Below the pieces are notes generated by a model, which was not told where the DNA came from, did no database searches, and saw only the letters and a list, made by a program, of their open reading frames with translations. Shown in pieces: positions 26,351 to 39,500 of a stretch of 64,000 nt of DNA; the first letter of the stretch is position 1, and the number at the start of each line of letters is the position of its first letter. The position numbers were made by a program, and so were the translations under genes. This DNA comes from Anabas testudineus (taxonomy: Eukaryota > Chordata > Actinopteri > Anabantiformes > Anabantidae): assembly GCF_900324465.2 (NCBI RefSeq), contig NC_046626.1, positions 9,398,459 to 9,462,458 of the forward strand. The letters run 5' to 3'.

Positions 26351-26949
26351 GTTTACTTCTATCTTTGCCCTCATGCTCGCAGCAACTGTCCTTGTTTACA
26401 ACGTAACATCGTAGGTTGTTTGTAAAAGCAGCAAAAAATTTGCAAAATGTATGAATTACCATTTGACAACATCTAGAAGTTACATTGAACGGCCCCAACT
26501 ATTTCCATCCTATGGCGCATGATATGGTGGCACGATAAAGCACAGGACTCAGAGTTTGAGTTCAGTATTGTCACATGACAAATGTTAAGGAAGCAGTCAT
26601 TTTGAAGGCAAAACTGACATTTTTACTAAGACTAATCATGTTAGTTAGTGTCTAAATCACCACCAAATTGTTTTGTTTGCACAGTTATTGTCCATCGAGT
26701 TTGAACGTTTAGGGCAAAAGAGAGTGTTACACCAGCCACCATTTTGGTGCCAATGTACGAGGCAGCAGCTGAAGCCAAAGGGGCTTCTCTTACAAGACAC
26801 GGCTGCATTTGCCAAGTTAATTGGATGCTGGCTGTAGCTTCATGTTGAGCGTACAGATATGCAAGTGTTCTTCTCATCTAACTCTTGTCAAGTATAAAGC
26901 ACATTTCCTAAAATATTGAGGGCAAAAACCTTTCATTTAAGAAAGTAAG

Positions 26950-29266
26950 TCACATGTTCAGTTCTTTGTGTATCATAACCAGACTCAATGGCGCTTCCTG
27001 CACCTTTCTCCCTCTCAGAACCAAAGTGAGGACATTTTGAACAGAGTGAGACACTCTTAGCAGAAGCTGCTTGAGTCCAGCTCTGTACTCTTTTCGGATC
27101 AGGCAGTAGAGCACCGGGTTGAGACAGCTGTTTGCATGAGCTAGACACACAGTCAAAGGGAAAGCATAGGCCTGGGCATTGTAGAAGGCTTTACTGAAGG
27201 GCACCATGTCAAATTTGATCAGCACCCCCCACAGCGTTAGAGCCTGGTTGGGCAGCCAGCATATGAAAAAGGATAAAACTACAATGGTGACAGAGCGGGT
27301 GACTTTGGAGCGGCGGCGATGACGGCCCCTCTCGCACTCCGACCTCTCTGTGACACCCTCGCCGACCATGCTGCTTACTACGCGTCGGCTCAGGATGAAC
27401 CTCAGGAGGAGGAGGTAGCACACAGAGATCACAATCAAAGGGACGACAAATCCTAGGAGGACTTTTTGTGTCTGATAGAGTCCAAGCAGGACTTGAGGAT
27501 CCCAGTTTCCTGAGTCGGAGTCAGAGAATCGTACTAAGCATAGCTCGTCATCTGCAGACACCTGTAAACGTAACAACACCTGCATCAGAGGATGCACCCA
27601 AAACAGAAATCATTTGCAAATGACACCAGTGATGGTTCAATGAGTTGTGACTGGTTCACAAACTGCAAGAAGTGAGGCACATTTGGAAAATGAGCGTAAA
27701 AGTGACTCAAATTTTAAAACCCTACCTTTGGTAGCTAATTTAGTACGGCATGGGTTATGCTGCCACAATTTAAATGATCAAATCTCCAGCGACCAATCTC
27801 TTGCTGGTTTACACAGAAACCAACATGAAGCAGGTGGAGGTCAGCGGCTGCTAACAGTAAACAGTAAACCACTACATATTAAAGACAACAAATCAGTTGT
27901 CTTTTGGGCAGATCAGACGATGTGCCAGTCAGATACAGATCCTGGATGAAATTTCCATGTGCCATCCCTGTCCACCCTCTGACCCCACTCCTTTCCTTAC
28001 AAAATGGTACCATGCCATTTATTGTTGAGGTCGTACTGGGACGCATTATAGAAATAAGAGTTTTTATGCCTGCCAGGGTTTCGTAGCGAGTCTACATTGT
28101 CTACAGTGGTAAATGGCTGTCGCCCTCTAAATGTAAACTCTGTCATAGATGGCCACCTGTCCAGAGGGTACCCCGCCTATCAGCTGATCTGGGCTCCAGC
28201 ACCCACCTGACCCCCACCAGAAAAGGTAGTTAAGATAATGGATGGACTAAAGCACAATGACATGTTAATGGGTGGTTCATTTTGGTCACTGCTATGAGGA
28301 GGTACTGTAGGAGCACTAGTACCATGTGGACACAGCAGGTCACCAAAATACCATGTCAGTACTTTATGATGGTAGTTTGTTGTAAAGGTGTGCTCAGCCT
28401 TAACTCACTGTACCTGGACTGTGGTGGAATAGAAAGCATGAGGCAGCGTGGCCACCAGTGACACCACCCAGATGGCTAAACTGGCCCACTTAGCTCGAGC
28501 AGTGGCGATACTGGGGCTGTCCATACTCAGAGAGGTGACCAGGGATCGGTATCGGGCCACGCTCATGGCCGTGAGGAAGAAGACGCTGGCGTACATGTTG
28601 AGGGTGGTGACCGAGCTCACAATCTTACACATGACCCGACCGAAGGGCCAGCGGAAGTCCAGCACCGTGTCCACTGCCCAGAAGGGTAAGGTGAGGACAA
28701 ACTGGAGGTCGGTCAGTGCCAGGCTCATGACGAAGCAGTCGATGGAGGAGTGGTGGTGGCCCCGGCGGCGAGAGTGGAGCAGAAAAAGCGCCAGCAGGTT
28801 GCCAACGAGCCCCAGGACGCACACAACCAGGTACACCAGGGCGATGAGAACTCGCACCTGTCAGACACACACCGTGAGATTTTATGTTTTCAGTGCGCAC
28901 AAGGACACTAAAGCCAAGATACAACGTTAATGCATATCATTTGATTTTATGCATCCATAATTTGATATAATTTTCATGCACCTTCTTCCAGGGCATGTTA
29001 TTGTGATTCATGCAAAATCCCTGACTGACACAAAAAAAGAAAGTCCAGAATAAACTTACTGCCAGGTTCGCGCTGTCTCCGTGCAGGTCCAGAGAGGACT
29101 CCTCGGAGAGGATGCGCAGCCAGCAGTTCAGTGAAAGGTTAAAAGCTGCCAGGTTGGAGGCTGCTCCTGTCGGGCTGACGAGTTTGGAGATTTCGCGCTC
29201 ATCCTCTTCTCCTCCGCAAACGCTCACGGTGGTCGAGGGTCCAGATGCGCTGCTGTTACTTTGCAT
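26950..29266 (-). CDS. relaxin family peptide receptor 3-like GPCR
   Basis: This is a seven-helix Gi-coupled receptor of the RXFP3/RXFP4 type, whose ligands are relaxin-3/INSL5-like peptides. Coding exons 29060-29266, 28414-28857 and 26950-27561 give 420 aa. The N-terminal tail has glycosylation sites (QSNSSAS, FNLSLN). TM1 begins VRVLIALVYLVV. TM3 ends SVARYRSL, the RXFP3 form of the DRY motif. The disulfide cysteines are in RVMCKIV and DELCLVRF. TM6 contains SFFICWLPNQAL and TM7 contains HANSCLNPVLYCL. LPHAFYSTTV, ELCLVRF and QKVLLGF match RXFP3 closely. Human RXFP3 is intronless, while this copy has two coding introns, so it is probably one of the extra teleost rxfp3 subtypes (perhaps rxfp3.3). 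The exact subtype is not certain. Confidence 0.9.
28085..28250 (+). mobile_element. LINE/SINE 3' tail remnant
   Basis: The segment with CTGTCCAGAGGGTACCCCGC, then GATCTGGGCTCCAGCACCCA and a terminal ATGGATGGA-like end, matches the 3' tail shared by many fish L2-type LINEs and related SINEs. Only the tail is present. It lies in intron 2 of the rxfp3-like gene. Confidence 0.65.
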
Positions 29267-32200
29267 GTTTCTGCAGAGACAAAAAGGACGAGTTGACGTT
29301 TTAGAAAATGAAGCTCCTCTTCTCCTCCTCGTCCTTTCAGAATAACTTCCAGAGAGAGTGCGCAGAGGTGGATGCAGAAATCCTCATTGTCCTGTAGTGG
29401 AGAGTTCAAAGTGTGGGAGGGAGACTGGAGTTGCAGATTTTATCCGAGTGGTTTCCAAAAACCACTGTACTCACATGTCAGTGTCAGGAAGAAGTATTTA
29501 AAAGAGGCTGTTAGTCTGTCACAACCCGATTTGGACTGTTCTGCCACAAGTCAGACATGATGCAGCCACCTCTCCTGTCACTGATGCTGACAGCATCTTC
29601 GCACTGGAGGGTTTTATACCCGCTGAGCTGCTCTCTACCACTGGGTGATGCACTACCAGGGTGCGCACATGACTAGTCACCGTTAACTATTAGTTGAGGT
29701 TTCATTCTAAGTTGAAGCATTTTTTTTTTCCAGTTTCTATTAAAAGATAATGTTTTAAAAATGTTTTGTACACAGTACCTGATGATTCATGGGTAAACAA
29801 ACATGAAGACTTGCGCAATGCTTTATAGAGGGGAAATTACTTACAAGCCTGATGTACTGCAGTACATTCAGTGTACTCTGAATTGTTTTTCTTTCACAGT
29901 AATGGATTGCAGACACTGTAATTAATTAGACCACCGTCTTGGATGGTATGTCAAAATGTCACATTAAATACTCCTGCATATGATTTAAATCTAAACTACA
30001 GGAGATGGTGTTTTTGGAAAGGTTTCCTTAGCCTACAAGGGTTTATTAATGTGCATAGAAATTATTCATATCAGAGGAATGATGAATGACGTTTCAAACA
30101 ACTTTCCATCTTGCAAGAGAGACTGCAAGAGATGTGTGTTTTAATGTGCAGTTCGTATAGGTCACTGTTAGTATGCACACAACGCGGCTTTGTGGCCAAC
30201 TGTGTCTGAACAGAGAAGTAAAAAGTTGAAGACGCAGTAAAGGGAAAAGTTTAATCATTTGTTTTGGCCTCAGCAGGCCACAGTGGACTCACATTGACAG
30301 CGTGTTACCTATCAAACCCAGGAACTGCAATTTACACAACCCTTTCAACTGCGTTTTGGATTTATTACAGAACTTGTCCAACATCATCATTTGTGACACT
30401 GTGTGTCTAAGCAAACTGCAGTGCCATTTTGATCCATGTGACATTAACTAAGCGATTCTCTCCTCGAAAGTGCTGTATCAGCGTCCTATTTGAAGTCCAC
30501 TCAATTGGAAACAATTTATTCCCAGTCCGTGTTTCTTTGTCTGATCTCATAAGTCAATCAGGAACGGTAATTTGTTGACACTTTCCTTTTAATACATTCC
30601 CAATATTGAGATGGATGGAAATGCAGATAAGGTTGGACTCTGATCCTCAACAGTGCTCATGAAGCGGTTAATTTTCATGCTGCTAGAGCTTTTTAAGGCG
30701 TTAAAAGTGGCGAAGAAATCTAGCTTCATTTTCATCCATTTCTCTTTGTTTTTCACTTAACAACAAAATAAGAGAGATGCACTGACATTGAGTGTCTCCT
30801 CCTCATCACCCCATTTAGTTTGAAGTGTAGATAAAACACGAAAGTGAAATAAAAATGGCTTCAGTTGACGATGACACTGACTTTATAATATGAGGATAAG
30901 GATTATTGTATAAGAGATCATAATGGAAGGACATGGCCTGTAGTGAATGGCACTGCTGCTGATAATAACCTTTGTGTTTTATTGTCACCATTTCTATCAG
31001 ACTCAAGCCCTGTAAGGCCCACAGTCAATTATTCAGGCTGACCAAGGACATTCAGTGGTCTCTGCCTTTGTCATTTTTAGGCGGAAAGAGCATCTCGCAA
31101 ACAACATGATTGAATTCACACACGGCTCCGTCCTCATTTCTGCAAATCATACAATACAGTACAGCAGCAGTGAAAGGCAGAGATCCAATCACTATTGCTG
31201 TGTCTTGACTCACAGCAGTAATATGACGGAATTGAAAAATAGTTTCTAATAAAGCTCTTCGTGCAAGCAAGGACTTCATTAATTAGACACCTGAGGGTGG
31301 GCAAAAACTGTTCGGAAAGACCTTCACTCTAAAAGGAGAGAAACAGACAACCTAGATCAGAATCTAGTGAGTAAGACTGTAAAATACGTCCACCCAGGGT
31401 AGCACACTGACACCACCATTTAAAAATGAATACCCGTGACCTTTAAAAGACATGAGACTTGGTGACTCTATTATTTTTGTAAAACAAAATCCTCTGAAGT
31501 GCAGTGATTATCATTATGAATGCAGCCACATTCGTTAGTATTCTGGCTTGTGATTGCAGAAATAAATGTTTTTAAACAAACTAAACTTGCTAGAATGTCT
31601 GAATTTATATTTTCCTCCCGTGTCCTCGTTTCACCCCCAGCTTGCTGAATCTCTACTCAAACTCTTACATGATTATTATTCTGAATGAATTTCTGCACAC
31701 AATATAATTTTGTATCATGTGCCTTATGTAAAGCAGGCTGGTCAGTAATTAATTTCTCACTCCCCCTGGACAGTGTACTTGTATTTTTGGTTCAGGTTTG
31801 CTGACTTCACTCTGTTTTCAAATTGTACTTTAGTCTATCTCCTCAGTTCTTTTTTACAGCAGTGCTCAGCAAAGTCTGTTGAATATGAATTATACCGGTA
31901 TTCAAAACAATGCTGTAGCTGGATTTCTCCTCCTCTGGATGAATTATAACATTTACCTTCTAAATCTATCTGTGTTTATGTGTGTAGCTGTTTAGCGTTA
32001 GCTCTTCTACGTGTCATTGTACTGTTAAATTTTTGAAACAGCACTATCAAATGTTAAATTTCATCACCTCTTGTGGGACTAGTCTGTGCTGAGTTCACTT
32101 TATGACTCTCAGCAGAGACTGTTTGGCTGTTCAAAAATAAATATGACCTCAATGTTGCCCCCATTCTTTGGCTGTGAAGGCACCGTGCTAATAACATATG

Positions 32201-33230
32201 GTGAACTTCATATAGAGATTGTTGCCAGAGATTAACATTTCACCTCCTGTGAGGACAATCCTGTAAAACAGATATTTATTATATATACATTTGCTTATTT
32301 TTGGAAGAGACTATGGGACAGAGACAGTTACGTCAGTTGCTGCATCGGTGACAAGAAGTTACAGGGAAGTGTTATTGTTTAATGGATGTAGCAGATGTCA
32401 GCTTTTGTCTCTCTGAAGCATTTGATGGCAGTGATTGTCCCTCAAATGGTAGGCAACCATGAAAATGCACTTCACACACATTCATCAGCAGCTGATAATT
32501 ATGTTTTTAAAACTGACGCCCAGTTTCCCAGATTGCCAGTTGGCATGAAAGTGAAGCTTATTAGGAGTGGGTTTTTGTTGTTGTGTGTTTTTTTTTTTTT
32601 TTTTGTGAGAAGTCATCCAACAACTTTCTTTTTTTTTTTTTTTTTTTTTTTTGTAGAGAAAATTATCTGGAGAGCAGCAAATCATTTCTGCTTTTTAAAA
32701 TACTGCCTCATTATATTTTGGATGCCAATCGTTTCCAAACTGGACACATGGAAGAAACAAAACAATTCAAACGCTGCCAAAATTGAGAGTAAAGATTTTT
32801 AATGCTCTTGTGCTTTGTCGGCATTGACTGAGCAATTACAAAATAAAACAACAATTATTCTTGATTAGGCATATAAATTGAACTAAATAATAAATACACC
32901 AGTGAATACACAGTATATCTGTGTTGTTATGGATATGCAGGAGAGCATCAGGAATAAATTACAAAACCATCAGCTCCCTTAGGCTCTGTTCTTCCAAAGC
33001 AAAATAACAGACTTCATCTGCGTGGACGACCTCCTCACTGACCTCCATCCAAGTGAGTGAAAAAATCTTTAATGTAGCTGTTTGTATGTTGGAGTGGATA
33101 GCACACACAGCACCTCGCTCAGTCTCAGCAGTGATCAATAGATGCTGAAAAGCTGCTCATTTGGATGCTGCACCTGCGAGCGAGCCTACGCTCTTTTGGT
33201 ATTCCTTTCTTTCTCAAAGTCCCAACGATA
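29267..33230. other. rxfp3-like 5' flank and creb3l3 3' flank, no gene seen
   Basis: These 4 kb hold the upstream region of the rxfp3-like gene on the right side of its start and the 3' UTR of creb3l3. TTTAAT at 33068-33073 reads ATTAAA on the minus strand, about 160 bases past the creb3l3 stop, and is a plausible poly(A) signal. Two T runs lie at 32588-32604 and 32629-32652. No other coding or RNA gene is supported. Confidence 0.5.
32588..32652. repeat. paired poly(T) runs
   Basis: A run of 17 T (32588-32604) and one of 24 T (32629-32652) are separated by 24 bases. On the minus strand they would read as poly(A), possibly the tail of an old retroposed copy, though no adjacent element is recognisable. 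Confidence 0.8.
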
Positions 33231-33491
33231 TCAATGATCATCCTGATGCCTGTGATACTTGTGGTGAGAGGAAGGGTATTCTACCATGGAGGGAACTTTG
33301 CCGGGCCAGAGTTTCTCTGTCAGGCTGCGTAGAGCCTCATATCCCCTGGAGACAGTGAGGATAGGAAGGGAAGCAGGAGGAACATCTTGCCCTTCATCCA
33401 TCGACTGCAGGGAGCGGGACGGCTCTAAAGGAGGAGGTAAAGTGGAGAGATGCAAATGTGTTTTTGTGTGTGTCAGAGAGAGGGAATGGGT

Positions 33492-33549
<58 letters not shown>

Positions 33550-36500
33550 ATGGTTACAGACCTTTGGTTTTTGTATACCCTCTACGGCTGACTTGGCTGT
33601 AAGGGTCTGGCTGAAGATGTGAGGAAATCAGCAAGGAGAAGGAGAGGAGCAAAACCTGGACATTGATGCAGACAACAGGACAAAAACAGGCCAAGCGTGG
33701 AGGACAGAGACCAGAGGGAAGTGACAGAGAGCACGGGGAAAAGAAAGAAATGTAGGGATTATAGATAACCTACATTGAATTTTGCACAAAAGGGCGCAGG
33801 TGCTTTTATATATTTGACTCTAATAAAATCTTAAGTGTTAACACAGCAGTAGTCAACAGAGGAACACACGCAGCAATTTTCAAACATACTGTATGTACCT
33901 TTATCTATTGTGTAGTTGTTGTAGATTAAAGCAGTTGTGTTATAAAGAAAATCTCACCAGGATGCAGGTCCCTTTGTGTCTTGTTTTGCTGGAGCTTTTA
34001 GGAAGGAGAGCCTGCAGCCGGCTTAGCTGCTCCAACAGAGCGCTGCAATACAAATACAGACAGCGGGGTGAAAGGAAGTGGACTAAAATTCACGAGGGGC
34101 TACAGGTTTCTTAAAAAATAGGCATCATTGTTTTCAGTGTCTGTGATCATTGACGGATAAAACAACAAAAAGACGAGCAGCGCGAGGCAGGGAAGTGCAC
34201 ACGTGCAGCCAAATGAGACTGCATGGATGAAGAGGAAGAGGAGAGCAAAGTCACCACGTAAGGTATTAAAATTGGATGAGATTTGTATTCTACTAAATTT
34301 ATATTGAACCTTGTCAGAGTGGCCTTATTTTAAACAAGTGGAAAGTTTTCTTAACTAGGCTGTGAGCATCTTTAGCAGCAGGGGCTGGACACAAACTCAA
34401 TATAGATCAATGAAGCACTGACAGACAGTCGGATACACAACAAAGGCACAAAAGAGGAGTGAGACATGACTCAGAAAAAAATTAGTCACATGAAAAGATA
34501 TCAGTAAATGTAGTCAGTGCAGGTTTTTTTCTTTATTTCCAATGTTTGACATGATGCCCACAAACAGAAGCTGCAAAGACTGAATAAACTGACACTGAGG
34601 GGAATTTGTGGTACAGTTTTGTCCAATTATAGATTAGCCACCATGACTAGGCATGACTGTAAAGCCTTGGTTTTCTCCATGTTAAAGAGACACATTCGGA
34701 GAAGATGCTTTAGCTACTTCCAAAATCAAAAAACACATCAGCTAAATCTACTTAACAGTTTGTTATTAAAATAAAAAAGCTTTCATGGCTAACTAGCCCT
34801 GTTGTTGTCATAATTATCATAAACCGAGTCTGTGCTGTGTGAGAATGAAATGCTGAATAAACATAGTGACAGTAGCCAAATAAAGGAGGTGATGATTAAT
34901 GAATTAATCAATTATTATATCATAGTATTATTAATTCAAATCATTTATTATTAGATGCAATATGAACGTGATTCCAAAAATTTAAATTACTATAAATTAT
35001 ACTATAAATTATGTCTTTTTAGATGTTAGTTGGCAAAAGGAGCTATTTAAGGATGACTGCTTGGGGTTTAAGAAATTGTGATGTGAGCATTTTTCTCTTT
35101 TAAACCAATCACTAGAATTAATAGAGACTATATTATTTAGTTGCAGCCCTTGTCGTTTCGTAGAGGACTCACTTGTTGGTCTCCTCCAGCCGCTGGATCT
35201 TTCTCTGCAGCTCGAGGTTGTGAGCACTACATGCAGACATCCTGCAGAAGGAAACAGAGAACAAGAAAGAGAAAGAGAGAGCGAAGGCGAAATTACGTGT
35301 CAACTAATACCACGTTATGATGCTACATTGTCTTCCATTCATTCCTGCCAATATCCGTCTGCTGGGTGTTATCTCTCTGCTATTCTGTCATCCAGTGACT
35401 CCGTCCTCCAACCTCCCCTTTCTTCATCTACTGTTGGTCTTGTTTCCTTTAGTCACTGTGAGTCACCCTCTATTATGGCCCTCTGACTGATAATGATACC
35501 GGGCTGACACGCTCCACTTGCAGCTGGGTTCATTATCAACAAATGCTGACTCAGTTCAATGGAACTGACAATCTCACCCTCATCATGGAACTTTTGTCAT
35601 CTAGAGGCAACAAGATGCGCTTGAATGAGACGTTGATACTCTAGCACACTTTTAGATATTTGAAGCTCTTATTAGATAATTAAGGATTTTGGTATACACG
35701 GCACAAATGCTGAGGCCCTGTTGTGAGCACTTAATCAATTTTCCATTAATTTTTGACGGAAGGTAGAAATGCACAGCTTGTTCTCAGATTTAAAGTGTAA
35801 TTAAAATCCATGTTTATTCATTCAGGTGGAAAACACCTGAATGGTTTGGTTTATAGATCAACCACACAGCAGGTCCGTCTTTGGAGCCCAAACTCTCTAC
35901 TCTCACTTTCATTTATCTATTCCCTCTGTATCCTTTGATTTCAGATTTAACAGTGGTCTCCTCCACATTGTCTCAAACGACTCCTCTACGCTGAGATCAA
36001 TCGTTGGCACTATGTCGTAGTCCAGTGGTGTAAGGAGAAGCATTTAGAAGCTCAGCATCAGTAACACCAAGTAATCCTATACAAACACCCCATTGTGAGC
36101 TTATGAACAAATATATTGTCGCGATCTGACAAAACTGTCTTTCATCATGTGCATCAAACGGTAAGCTCTGCCTTGCCTCATTGTTTGTAGAGGTGCAATG
36201 TCAGGGAGGCAGGTAGGATTAGTACATTTGGTTACAAAGAGACTGGCGGGCTGTGTGGAAGAGCTCATTCTGTGCAGTCTAGAAGTAGAGAACAGGTGGA
36301 GGAGGAAAACTAAACCGAGCTCCCGTTTGGCAAACCGCCTCTCAGTGGTGAGATGCTACATATTTCATTGCATCGTCAGATCCTGCCTGATCCTCCCTCC
36401 AGCTGCAGCACAGTTTAGTTGCTCTTTTGCGCTGCTGGCAATCACACTATAGCATGTTTTCTGTCCAAGTGACCCCGGAGCAGACACAGACAGCTACATT

Positions 36501-39500
36501 GTTTATTTAAATTATTCACTGTACAGTAAATCCTTCACATTCGGAGACTCTTCATTTATTATATGATGCATTTTATGAAATGTATGTGTGTAAATATATA
36601 TGTTAATCTACATGACTGGAACATTGCATTATGTTGAACCTTGTATTGGTCTAAATCTAATAGTTGCATGTACAGATATACACAATAAAAGGCCGTGTGT
36701 GTGATTGGTTATATACAGATTATGTTATCTAGACAAATCATCAGGTTACCATTTGTGGTCTCAGCAATTGTTACTAACCATACATGTGTGCATGTGTCTG
36801 CTCTGTGGAAACAGTCATGAGTACAAGCATTTTGCAGTATCCTTTATACGGATATAGTAATTTGATAAGGTGTCTGAAGTTGAGTATACTGTAGCTTTTA
36901 GTTGTTCACATCTTTCACACGTCATATGTGAAGTGTCTGTTGAACATATTAATTATCAGAGAATTTATATAATTTATATAAATCCAGTCATCTACAAAGC
37001 TTGTGTATTTTCAGTGGCAACTTTCTGTTATTTCTGTGCTGCTTTGGCACCGACTTCCTCAGAAGTCAATTTTTCTTTGTGTCTAGCTCTGTGAAGCTTT
37101 TTCCTCTGACAAAAGTTTCTAAAAGCATCTCATCTGTGTTTGTTTGCTCAGCCATAACGGCTACTGCTGCTCCACTCCAAACAAACCACTGTTACTGTGA
37201 ATTTGTTCAGCTGGAGCTTTTTTTTTTTTCAAGGAAGGTCCAGATAAACAGCAGGTATGCTCAAATTAAAAAAAAAAAGTTTCATGATTTCTAGTCTGTC
37301 AACAATGATGAATGTCTAATTGGTTGTTTAGGTGTAGCCTTGTTTCCTCCACACTTTATTCAAGGTAATTAAATGTGCTTCAGAGTACAACAAATTACTG
37401 CAGATAAAAGTTTAATTTTCTAGGCAAAGGTTTGCAGCGATAATGATGCAGAGAGTGAGGAAGCTGAGTGCAGCTGGCGCTTACCTTCCCTCCAGGCTAT
37501 CAACATATTCCCTCTTCTTCTTCCGACTTTCTTGAGCCGAGCGCTTGTTGCGGATTTTCCGCCGGATCTTCTTCAAAACCCTCTCTTCAAACTTGTCAGG
37601 GAGATGAAACACATGAGAGGATAGAGACAAGAAGGAATGAGGAAGAAAACGCTAAGTGAGGGGAAACTGGGTTGGAGTGAAAGGCAACAGACAGAGGTTG
37701 TGTAACTGGGGATACAGATTTAGATGCATCAGTGTGTAAGTGGGTGTGTGTAGTGTGTGTGTTTCTGCCCTACATACGTGTCTTGCTCATGTACCTTGGA
37801 CAGGGGCAGTTTGCTGGGCAAGTTTACCCCTTCTTTAGTCAGGAGCTTCTTCTCATCTTCATTCAGTAACAGCTCCTGCAGGGCATCCTGGGGGAATTGT
37901 TGCGACTATGAACCAGATGGACAGAATATTTCAGTTAAAGTGACTCTCTGTGCAGCACAGCCAAATAGGGCAGTGGAGTGAACCAGCAGTTCATAAAACC
38001 CTGTGTACTTGGCACAAAGGATGCTTTCTTGCTCTCAGAGTGTGACGGGTTGATACAAAAAGGCTTTGGGTCTCAAATTGTACACAGTAGCACTGAACTG
38101 TGTAGTTAATTCAACTTAAAATACTGAATTATTTCATAAAATACGAACACTGGTTACAAAGTTGACTGCATTTCTTTGACTGAAATGTTCCTCTCACTCT
38201 CCATGTCTTACCTTCTGTCCCAGGTTTGACAACAGCAGGTCTTTCACTGTGAGTGTCTGACTGGAATATAATGGGTAGCTTTGGTTTGTGGTGACGTAGT
38301 AAGCAAACCCAAGCTGCTCCTGGATGTCATCAGAGTCCCAGCCTTTAAATTGAACCAGGAAAAGAGCGGATGATTCACAAACCTACCACCACGTGTCATT
38401 CCAACAAAGCACAAATGTGTCTTAAATAAAATTTCGGTGACTGCCACCCCCTGCTGTTCTTTACAAAACACAATTCAAAATGTGTGCCACATTTTTCTCT
38501 GAGTCCAATATTTTGTGTTGGTGCAGTTAGTTTTTATTCGGTCAATCTGAAGATATCTTTCAGTGCTAAAAGGTCAAGAATCAGCTTTGTGGAAAGAGAC
38601 TATTCTTCAAAAGAGCTACCCCCTAAATGCTCAGAAATTGGGAAACCAAATTATTTACTATTTGAGAGCTGTCCTTATCTCTCAGAGGCTCCGGCTATAG
38701 CTCTCATTATTCTGAAACAGAAAGTGCAAATTCAAAAGACAAATCTCACATTCAGATCTGTATTTCATACCAGTCTGTTCAGTTCCCTGGTTCACCTTGT
38801 TCCTCAGTTTTTTGTGCCCCTTTACGTGACATTTATGCTCGTTATTAAGCAGTCTGCTCACACTGCAGCTCCCAGTCCCACATGTTTCTTTTCTTTCTAA
38901 AATGTCAGTGTTTTACATCATTTTCCTCTGAACTTTAAATGTAGTTTTACCTAGATCAATGGAAACATCAGGCTTTGGTGGCAGCTGATTGTCCAGAGGT
39001 GGACTCTGAAGGAAAGCCTGTGAAGCTGAGCAGGTGGGTGGGTAAAGGCTGCATGTGGGATCTGTCAGGTGGTTTTCAGTGATACTGCTGTCGATGGTGC
39101 AGGGTGACCACAGGGGAGATGCCGTAGCTGAGGATGTGTCGCTCGCAGTCAGCAGGGCGTCCAGGAAGTCCTCAGCAGCACTTTCCTCAGGGCTCCCGGT
39201 CTGAAGAGGAGGTTATGTAGTTATGACCATATGACACCATCACTGCTAATCTGGTGATCATATTCCCACACAGAAGCATGGACAAGAACCAAAACACAAC
39301 TATCTTGAGCTCTTTTGGCTGTGACTTTTCACCTCATCACTGTCAGTAGCAGTGATGAGGTGAAACGGTAAATTGAGTCCTAAACATGATAAAATTCAGG
39401 TCAGTGACACATTATTGAGAAGACAGATCGCAGTTCAGTGATTTTGTGGTTTGTGATTATGTTGTCCCCTGAGTGACTGTGCAAACTGACCACCGTACTC

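Larger units (their letters stand above)
20885..26949. other. sirt6 / rxfp3-like intergenic region
   Basis: Both flanking genes end into this 6-kb region. It holds the sirt6 3' UTR, the hairpin at 21341-21408, Tc1-like relics near 22515-23004 and 25865-26350, an AT-rich patch with TA runs at 24568-24612, and a (GT)n microsatellite at about 25306-25323. Open frames here are short and lack family resemblance; I see no further host gene. Confidence 0.6.

Noticed and set aside
28448-28930. 160-codon plus-strand frame
   Set aside because: Antisense to exon 2 of the rxfp3-like receptor.
33231-33551. Open frame with a long Thr-His repeat joined to the last creb3l3 exon
   Set aside because: The Thr-His part is the translated CA repeat of the intron; the real exon starts at 33424 after a TTTAG acceptor.
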